A DNA stretch of 5,967 nt from assembly GCA_903927855.1 (NCBI GenBank), contig CAIYOL010000166.1, forward strand, positions 1 through 5,967. The letters run 5' to 3'. The notes below the pieces were generated by a model. That model was not told the origin of the DNA, did no database searches, and saw only the letters and a program-made list of their open reading frames with translations. Below are positions 1-4,089 of the stretch, piece by piece (position 1 is the stretch's first letter; every line of letters begins with the position of its first letter). The stretch is from an uncultured Planctomycetota bacterium. Lineage in GTDB: Bacteria > Planctomycetota > Phycisphaerae > Sedimentisphaerales > Anaerobacaceae. Made by a program: the position numbers and the translations under genes.

Positions 1-95
1 CGGAAGATTATATAATGCAGGATATAGAAAACCACCGACAGAGACACCAGTAACAGGCCGAAAAGAATCTGCTGGTTCACTGGCTTTATTTTCAT
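1..95 (-). CDS. Membrane protein of unknown function, N-terminal fragment
   Basis: This is the first 31 complete codons (plus two bases) of a gene that continues beyond the left edge. The ATG at 93-95 is preceded by a purine-rich GAAAGAG as a possible ribosome binding site. The peptide begins with a short basic segment (MKIKPVNQQ) and then a long hydrophobic run, about residues 10-31, that reads as a first transmembrane helix with its N-terminus probably in the cytoplasm. The helix has no signal-peptidase site, so it is more likely an anchor than a cleaved signal. From memory, the pattern of an aromatic-rich YILHYIIF helix near the N-terminus resembles a family of uncharacterised bacterial membrane proteins, but the diagnostic part would lie outside the window. 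A three-codon frame (ATG-AAA-GAG-TAA, 98-109) ends two bases before the start. The open frame and good start support a real gene; the function is unknown. Confidence 0.6.
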   Translation of the reverse strand, partial: MKIKPVNQQILFGLLLVSLSVVFYILHYIIF

Positions 96-148
96 ATTTA
101 CTCTTTCATTAACTCTGAATTTGACCCGGTGCTTTTCCGTTCTTAGCG

Positions 149-159
149 ATTGTCACAAT
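149..159. promoter_or_regulatory. Small palindrome ATTGTCACAAT, possible operator
   Basis: This is an 11-bp odd palindrome (ATTGT-C-ACAAT) lying 54 bp upstream of the membrane-gene start, where a repressor or activator site would be placed. Nothing else supports it, and a site this short can occur by chance. Confidence 0.15.
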
Positions 160-162
160 TCT

Positions 163-220
163 AACCCAAAACCACTGGCTCTGCCAGTGGCATATTTAGC
201 CTAGGCCTCCGGCTTGGGTT
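163..220. repeat. Composite double-hairpin element, REP/MITE-like
   Basis: The segment holds a perfect 8-bp hairpin, CCACTGGC (172-179) with GCCAGTGG (183-190) and a 3-nt TCT loop. A second stem follows, 198-207 with 211-220 around a TCC loop, containing three G-T wobbles. An alternative outer stem pairs AACCCAA (163-169) with TTGGGTT (214-220) and would enclose the first hairpin, giving a branched fold. No terminator-like T run follows on either strand, so it is not a standard intrinsic terminator. The compact two-hairpin form in a gene gap resembles REP-type or miniature dispersed elements. Whether it is actually repeated in the genome cannot be seen here. Confidence 0.5.
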
Positions 221-242
221 GCAGGTGCGAATGCTTATTCTA

Positions 243-270
243 CTTTCAAATTTCAAATCTCGAATTTCGA
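243..270. repeat. Four-copy 7-bp degenerate tandem repeat
   Basis: On the plus strand the units are CTTTCAA, ATTTCAA, ATCTCGA and ATTTCGA, four adjacent 7-mers. On the minus strand they read TCGAAAT, TCGAGAT, TTGAAAT and TTGAAAG. It lies in the 247-bp gap between the membrane gene and the kinase-like gene. The rest of that gap, about 271-330, is pyrimidine-rich on the plus strand and shows no gene. Confidence 0.5.
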
Positions 271-342
271 TTTTCTATTCTCCCCGTCTTTGGCAGTTCC
301 CCTCTCAGCTTTTTCTTTTTCTAACTCACCCCGCCGGTCCGG

Positions 343-1356
343 CTAATGCAATTCCGGAATTAAGCTTAACAGTATCTTTCTCGCTTCATCTAGGTTTGTA
401 TCACCGCTTATCAGGTGCTCCATGCTCTTACGTGCCGTCTTAAATAGTATCTTCGCTTTTTCGCTGCTTAGGTTTAATACATCTGCCATATTGAGGGATT
501 CTAAAATAGTAAAGTAGTCAAACTTAAGGAACATACCTTGCTCATCATCCATTTTTCTCGCACTTAGGTAGCGTCTTACTCGTTCCTGTTTTTTTGAAAC
601 CGCTTCATCTGCGTCAGCAGGCAGCCCCCATGAAACAGGATACAAAATATCAAAGAACAGATTTCCTATACCCGTAAATTTGTAATCTGTAAGATGTATT
701 TTGTCGCCGTCTAAAAAAATAGTCTCCGGATTATAGGCTTCTCTCTTTGTTACGCTTTCTCCTGCGGTTATTCCGGATAAGTTGCCGATTAACTCGCACA
801 GCCTGCCGTAATTCTTGGAGTTTTTTATGTTCTTCGCTAAAGCACAACCACTGTCCCCGATAATTCCCGCAAAGCTGTAATTCTTCGAAAATTCTAAGTT
901 ACTCCTGTTGCACATTGCCCTGTGAGGGATGGTGTTTATAGGAAGACAATGTATGGCTGCCAGGCGTTCCATTATTCGCAGCACCGCCTCGTCCAGCCGC
1001 CTGCTTCCGGACATAAAAGAATCATCTAATGGAAGGTTCTCCCCTAAGTAAGGCCAGATTATAAAATTATCTCCGGCATGCAATATCGCAGGGACATCAA
1101 TTCCACTCCGTGACAATGTTCGTATGTTTTCTTCTTCGACTAAAAAATGGTTCTTTTCATAGATATTGCCATCCTTTTCCTCTATAACTATCCTTACAGA
1201 TTTCTCGCTGAACATTACGGTGAACTTTTTCCCGCTAGTCCCCGTCAGTCGACAATAACTTGCCATACCATAAGCAACTTCATATGGTTTTATTGTCACC
1301 TCCTCACCCAACTTTTCCTCCACGGCTCTCAGGATAGAACTCGGCATCTCACTCAT
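343..1356 (-). CDS. Aminoglycoside-phosphotransferase-fold protein with degenerate catalytic loop
   Basis: This 337-residue protein has the length and layout of the APH/choline-kinase fold. An N-lobe (about 1-105) ends in a stretch like the family's 'E..l..l...gi.vP.vl' strand and hinge (residues 75-105, IDVPAILHAGDNFIIWPYLGENL). A helical C-lobe follows. The family normally has an H-x-D-x4-N catalytic loop, then a metal-binding Asp. Here the loop aligns as REAYNPET (205-212), so His, the catalytic Asp and the Asn appear as Arg205, Ala207 and Thr212. The later LTDYKF keeps Asp224, and FFDI keeps a structural Asp236. It has no signal peptide or membrane segment, so it is probably cytosolic. 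The ATG at 1356 has a good Shine-Dalgarno (AGGTGA, 1363-1368, 6-nt spacing). It lies 180 bp downstream of miaB on the same strand, behind a curved-DNA tract. The fold assignment is from pattern matching only; the substrate is unknown and it may be a pseudokinase. Confidence 0.7.
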   Translation of the reverse strand: MSEMPSSILRAVEEKLGEEVTIKPYEVAYGMASYCRLTGTSGKKFTVMFSEKSVRIVIEEKDGNIYEKNHFLVEEENIRTLSRSGIDVPAILHAGDNFIIWPYLGENLPLDDSFMSGSRRLDEAVLRIMERLAAIHCLPINTIPHRAMCNRSNLEFSKNYSFAGIIGDSGCALAKNIKNSKNYGRLCELIGNLSGITAGESVTKREAYNPETIFLDGDKIHLTDYKFTGIGNLFFDILYPVSWGLPADADEAVSKKQERVRRYLSARKMDDEQGMFLKFDYFTILESLNMADVLNLSSEKAKILFKTARKSMEHLISGDTNLDEARKILLSLIPELH

Positions 1357-1362
1357 AATTTC

Positions 1363-1368
1363 TCACCT
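1363..1368 (-). promoter_or_regulatory. Ribosome binding site of the kinase-like gene
   Basis: The minus strand reads AGGTGA followed by 6 nt (GAAATT) and then ATG. This is a strong Shine-Dalgarno match that fixes the start at 1356. Confidence 0.7.
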
Positions 1369-1385
1369 GACTTGCGGTCTTAAGC

Positions 1386-1510
1386 TTTTGCGTCCTTTCG
1401 CTTTGACAAAGTCTGTTTTTTCGCAACTTTTCTATAACTTTTGACCGTTTTCATACTTTTTTCACAAGTTTTGCTGTTGTTTTAACATGTTTTAGAATTT
1501 TTGAATTTTT
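1386..1510. other. Phased A/T-tracts: predicted intrinsically curved DNA
   Basis: The gap between miaB and the kinase-like gene carries plus-strand T runs of 4-6 bases at 1416-1421, 1428-1431, 1439-1442, 1448-1451, 1457-1462, 1469-1472, 1480-1483 and 1490-1493. Their centres average 10.4 bp apart, one helical turn. Two more runs at 1498-1502 and 1506-1510 belong to a tandem GAATTTTT duplication, and weaker runs at 1386-1389 and 1396-1398 keep roughly the same phase. A-tracts in helical phase bend DNA. The tract lies about 30-155 bp upstream of the kinase-like start, where bent DNA commonly assists promoters or binds nucleoid proteins. No convincing -35/-10 pair is visible between it and the gene. 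Confidence 0.6.
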
Positions 1511-1536
1511 AACTTAACCTCTTGCCATTACAGTAA

Positions 1537-2901
1537 TTAACCTTGAATTTCCCCGAAAAGAGTCAGTGGACTTGTCTTCGTTATTTTCACCTTTGCGAAC
1601 TCCCCAGCCAGATTTATCGGCCCATCGAATACAACTATCCAATCCTCCGCCGTCCGCCCGACCAACTGCGGGTAACCCTTTTCCCCGCAAGGATTTACTC
1701 CCGCCTTCTTGCTCAGCCCCTCGACTAAAACCTTCACTTCTGTCTCCAAAATTTCCTTTGCCAATTCATCGCTGATTTTCTCCTGCACCGCCAGCAGTTT
1801 AATATTCCTCTCTCTCTTAACTTCTTCTGGCACAGTATCTTGCAATCTTTTCTCCGCCGCCGTCCCCGGCCTCGGCGAATACTTAAATACAAAGCAGTTT
1901 TTATATCTCATTTTCTCAACAAGACTTACGGTCTTCTCAAAATCCTCTTCCGTTTCTCCCGAAAACCCAACCATAAAATCGCCCGAAATAGCGAGCCCCG
2001 GCACAATTTCCCTGGCCTTTTCTATCAGCTCTAAGTATTTGCCTGCCGTATAGTTACGGTTCATCGCTTTTAAGATTTTATCCGAGCCGCTTTGTGCCGG
2101 CATATGCAGGTAGTGACATACCTTCGGCAAGTCCGCCATCGCTTTTAGAATCTGCTCGTAATATTCTTCTGTCGGGTAACTTGTGACAAATCTTATCCAT
2201 TCAATTCCATCGATTTCGCTGACCATCCTGAGCAAATCCGCCAGGCAATAAGTATCGTATTTATAAGCATTTACCATTTGCCCCAGCAGCGTCACCAGCT
2301 TCACGCCGTTACCTGCCAGCCGTTTCACCTGCTCGATTATTGCAGCAGGGGGGCGCGATACCTCCGGCCCGCGGACATACGGCACAATACAATACGAGCA
2401 AAAATTATTGCACCCTCGCATCGCCCTAACGTATGCCTGTGCAGGAAGTTGCGAATCGTCGCCGTCTGAAACCATCTCGAATTCTTCCAGCGTTTCATCT
2501 TCCGGCGATAGTTGGCGGATTTTTTCTGTTACCGAAATGGTCCTTTTCTTTTCCTGCAGTGCTTTGGTTACAAGTTCAGTGATTTGCGGTATTTGCGCCG
2601 GCCCGCAAACTATATCAACCGTCTTGTTTTTGAGCAGTTCTGCTCCGAGCCGTTGTGCCATACAGCCGATTACCCCAACTACCATATTCGGCTTTGATTC
2701 TTTGATATGTTTCAGGAAACCCAGATGCGACAAAACCCGCTGCTCCGCGTGCTCACGGACGGAGCAGGTGTTTATCAGGACAACATCAGCGTCTTTTTCA
2801 AGGTTGATAATCTCGAATCCCCCACCTTTTAGCGCAGCTGTTACCAGTGCGCTATCTAATTTATTCATTTGACACCCGTAGGTTTGGAGAAATACTTTCA
2901 C
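1537..2901 (-). CDS. miaB: tRNA-2-methylthio-N6-dimethylallyladenosine synthase (MiaB)
   Basis: MiaB is a cytosolic radical-SAM enzyme that adds a methylthio group to i6A37 of tRNAs reading UNN codons. With the GTG at 2901 the protein has 454 residues, near the family's usual 440-475. The N-terminal MTTase domain (about 1-125) opens with KVFLQTYGCQMN and carries the auxiliary-cluster cysteines Cys10, Cys46 and Cys80. The radical-SAM domain (about 155-380) has the CxxxCxxC motif at Cys164, Cys168 and Cys171, followed by IVPYVRG. A TRAM domain (about 385-452) binds tRNA. The GQxVN signature (207-211) favours MiaB over RimO, though the usual Asn is Met209. I chose GTG 2901 over the GTG at 2967 because GGAG (2909-2912) sits 7 nt upstream of it, the protein then starts as MiaB proteins do, and the longer version translates a repeat-like hairpin. 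The Shine-Dalgarno and start codon lie in a perfect hairpin. Confidence 0.95.
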   Translation of the reverse strand: MKVFLQTYGCQMNKLDSALVTAALKGGGFEIINLEKDADVVLINTCSVREHAEQRVLSHLGFLKHIKESKPNMVVGVIGCMAQRLGAELLKNKTVDIVCGPAQIPQITELVTKALQEKKRTISVTEKIRQLSPEDETLEEFEMVSDGDDSQLPAQAYVRAMRGCNNFCSYCIVPYVRGPEVSRPPAAIIEQVKRLAGNGVKLVTLLGQMVNAYKYDTYCLADLLRMVSEIDGIEWIRFVTSYPTEEYYEQILKAMADLPKVCHYLHMPAQSGSDKILKAMNRNYTAGKYLELIEKAREIVPGLAISGDFMVGFSGETEEDFEKTVSLVEKMRYKNCFVFKYSPRPGTAAEKRLQDTVPEEVKRERNIKLLAVQEKISDELAKEILETEVKVLVEGLSKKAGVNPCGEKGYPQLVGRTAEDWIVVFDGPINLAGEFAKVKITKTSPLTLFGEIQG

Positions 2902-2916
2902 GATATTTCTCCAAAC
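2882..2916 (-). promoter_or_regulatory. Perfect 13-bp hairpin enclosing the miaB Shine-Dalgarno and start codon
   Basis: On the minus (mRNA) strand the 5' arm GTTTGGAGAAATA (2904-2916) pairs without mismatch to TATTTCTCCAAAC (2882-2894), leaving a 9-nt loop TCGTGAAAG. The GGAG ribosome binding site is inside the 5' arm and the GTG start (2899-2901) is in the loop. The 3' arm encodes Val-Phe-Leu-Gln-Thr, codons 3-7. Folding would hide the ribosome binding site, so the hairpin is well placed to damp or condition miaB translation. The pairing is directly visible; the regulatory role is inferred. Confidence 0.6.
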
Positions 2917-3002
2917 ATAGACATGGGGTCCCCCACATTCAGGTTTCGAAGAAACCTGTGGGAGCACCCTTTAGCCACGATTACATCGATGGTTAGTTTC
3001 AT
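2898..3002 (-). CDS. Putative 34-codon leader reading frame overlapping the miaB start by GTGA
   Basis: An ATG at 3000-3002, 16 nt after the hydrolase stop, opens a 34-codon frame starting MKLTIDVIVAKG. It ends at TGA 2898-2900, so its stop overlaps the miaB GTG in the four-base string GTGA, the arrangement typical of translational coupling. A ribosome finishing this frame would pass through the 5' arm of the miaB start hairpin and could open it. Against it being real: the upstream Shine-Dalgarno is poor (only AAGA), the peptide resembles nothing I know, and the frame runs through repeat-like sequence. I consider it a possible leader rather than a functional protein gene. Confidence 0.25.
   Translation of the reverse strand: MKLTIDVIVAKGCSHRFLRNLNVGDPMSMFGEIS
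2925..2970. repeat. Structured repeat-like hairpin upstream of miaB
   Basis: The core is AGGTTTC (2941-2947) paired with GAAACCT (2951-2957) around a 3-nt GAA loop. It is extended by CCCAC (2932-2936) with GTGGG (2958-2962) across a 4-nt ATTC bulge. An outer GGGT (2926-2929) with ACCC (2966-2969) closes the element. No T run follows on the minus strand, so it does not look like a hydrolase terminator. The nested form in a gene gap suggests a dispersed palindromic element. Copy number cannot be judged here. Confidence 0.5.
2972..2996. repeat. Small hairpin adjoining the structured element
   Basis: CGAT pairs with ATCG around a TAC loop, flanked by AGCCA and TGGTT arms with a one-base bulge and one G-T pair. 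The plus-strand wording, TTAGCCACGATTACATCGAT, resembles the 'TTAACCACGGATTACAC' type of intergenic repeat I recall from many environmental bacterial genomes. That resemblance is from memory only. Confidence 0.3.
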
Positions 3003-3018
3003 AAATTCTTAATGTTTT

Positions 3019-3906
3019 TTACTTTCGTTTCAATAATTCCTTGATGCTGTAACCGAGCAGTTTATTAAACTCGTCCGGCCTCTCCAGTTGTATAAAATGT
3101 CCGGCGTTTTTCATAAAAACGACGTTGTAAGACGCTATATATTTGCGATTTACTTCGGGATTCGTCGGCCAAAGGTCTGCATTGATACAGCGAACCGGAA
3201 CTTTTACTTCCTTGAAAAGATTCGCAATCCCTTTATTTTCAAATTTTTGAACGTATTCTTCAAATGCACTGGTAGCAACATTTGGCGGCGCCGCGGACAT
3301 ATCATCTATAATCCATTCCTTTAATTCCGGCTTCATATCTTTGCCAAGCATTGGTTCTACAAAATTTTTGACGGTGCCTTTAAAATCCGTTTTCATCCCT
3401 GTAATCATTTTGTCAAATTCCTCTTTAGGCATAGTGTCCTCAACATTTTGAATGGTATCAACGCCGATAATGCCTATGACACGGCCCGGCATTAGTGTCG
3501 ACGCTTTTGCGACGATTTCGCCGCTCATCGAATGGCCGATGAGAATAACTTTTTTCGCATCAAGTTTCTCAACCACAGCCTTTACATCTTCGCTGAAACT
3601 TTCCAGCGAATAAACCTGCCGGCCCTGGCCGGAGTGGCCGTGTCCTGCTAAATCAACGGTGACGACCTGATATTTTTTGGCGAAGTGCGGTATCTGCTCC
3701 CGCCAATACCTGCTGTCGCAGCTCCAGCCGTGGACGAACACGAGAGTTACATCGCCGCTTCCGAAGACATTGTAGCTAATCAACTCACCGTCAGATGACT
3801 TGACGCAGCCGATATTTCCATAAACCGTTAGTGCCGAACAGGGTGCGGCAAATACCATAATTGCCGCAAATATAGCAGCTTGCCCAATTAACAATTTTTT
3901 GGCCAT
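3019..3906 (-). CDS. Exported alpha/beta-fold hydrolase
   Basis: This 295-residue protein begins with a Sec-type signal peptide: MAKK, a hydrophobic core to about residue 21, and a likely cut after CSA at 25. It is therefore predicted to be periplasmic or secreted. The mature part is a single alpha/beta-hydrolase domain. It shows the oxyanion-strand HGW (59-61), the nucleophile elbow GHSMSG with Ser126, a likely acid Asp244 in INADLWP, and the catalytic His270 in AGHFIQLERP. A helical cap occupies roughly 150-225. All three triad residues are present, so it is probably active as an esterase, lipase or related hydrolase; the substrate cannot be read from sequence. I chose ATG 3906 because AAGGA (3915-3919) lies 8 nt upstream and the signal peptide then starts cleanly. 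The upstream TTG at 3954 would add 16 residues ahead of the signal. The CDS is divergent from the Ca2+-ATPase and lies 117 bp before miaB. Confidence 0.88.
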   Translation of the reverse strand: MAKKLLIGQAAIFAAIMVFAAPCSALTVYGNIGCVKSSDGELISYNVFGSGDVTLVFVHGWSCDSRYWREQIPHFAKKYQVVTVDLAGHGHSGQGRQVYSLESFSEDVKAVVEKLDAKKVILIGHSMSGEIVAKASTLMPGRVIGIIGVDTIQNVEDTMPKEEFDKMITGMKTDFKGTVKNFVEPMLGKDMKPELKEWIIDDMSAAPPNVATSAFEEYVQKFENKGIANLFKEVKVPVRCINADLWPTNPEVNRKYIASYNVVFMKNAGHFIQLERPDEFNKLLGYSIKELLKRK

Positions 3907-3914
3907 AATGGTTT

Positions 3915-3919
3915 TCCTT
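3915..3919 (-). promoter_or_regulatory. Ribosome binding site deciding the hydrolase start
   Basis: The minus strand reads AAGGA, then 8 nt, then ATG at 3904-3906. No comparable site precedes the TTG at 3954. Confidence 0.6.
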
Positions 3920-3961
3920 AAAATGGTTTTAAGTTCTTTCGTCACAAACGGCAAACGTAAT

Positions 3962-3992
3962 ATTTTAGCAAATTTGAATCGGCATATCGCAA
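3962..3992 (-). promoter_or_regulatory. Possible promoter of the hydrolase gene, extended -10 type
   Basis: On the minus strand TGCTAAAAT (3962-3970) is a TGn-extended -10 element. TTGCGA (3987-3992) is a weak -35 with a long 19-bp spacing. Transcription would begin near 3955, giving a leader of about 50 nt before the ATG at 3906. It rests on consensus matching alone. Confidence 0.35.
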
Positions 3993-4066
3993 GATAATAC
4001 CAAAAGTTGTTTATTTTGCCTGTCCTAAAGGTTATATTAATCTCCGTTCTTATTATAGAAAATCAC

Positions 4067-4072
4067 TATACT
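4067..4072 (+). promoter_or_regulatory. Possible -10 box (TATACT) of the Ca2+-ATPase gene
   Basis: TATACT matches the -10 consensus at five of six positions and lies 17 bp before the ATG, implying a very short leader. No good -35 is found 16-18 bp upstream. The Shine-Dalgarno that follows is a modest GGGG at 4079-4082, 7 nt from the start. Confidence 0.25.
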
Positions 4073-4089
4073 TAATTTGGGGTTGTCCA

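Noticed and set aside
243..270. 7-bp tandem units as a CRISPR array
   Set aside because: The repeats are far too short, have no spacers between them, and no cas genes are present.
332..343. GCCGG-T-CCGGC palindrome just after the kinase-like gene as a terminator
   Set aside because: The loop is only one base and there is no T run downstream on the minus strand.
219..443. 74-codon plus-strand frame
   Set aside because: It starts in repeat-like spacer and runs antisense into the kinase-like gene. Its composition is low-complexity and it has no Shine-Dalgarno.
1401..1411. CTTTG-A-CAAAG palindrome as an operator, with TTGTCA as a -35 for the kinase-like gene
   Set aside because: No acceptable -10 lies at 16-18 bp and the palindrome is short enough to be chance.
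1543..2872. Plus-strand open frames of 60-150 codons opposite miaB
   Set aside because: They are rich in Ser, Pro and Cys as expected for antisense frames, and miaB explains the sequence.
2902..2967. MiaB extended by 22 residues from the GTG at 2967
   Set aside because: The extension translates the nested palindrome, has no family resemblance, and has no good ribosome binding site. GTG 2901 has GGAG at 7 nt and gives a standard MiaB N-terminus.
3907..3954. Hydrolase start at the TTG, 3954
   Set aside because: It would put 16 polar residues ahead of the signal peptide and lacks a Shine-Dalgarno. ATG 3906 has AAGGA at 8 nt.
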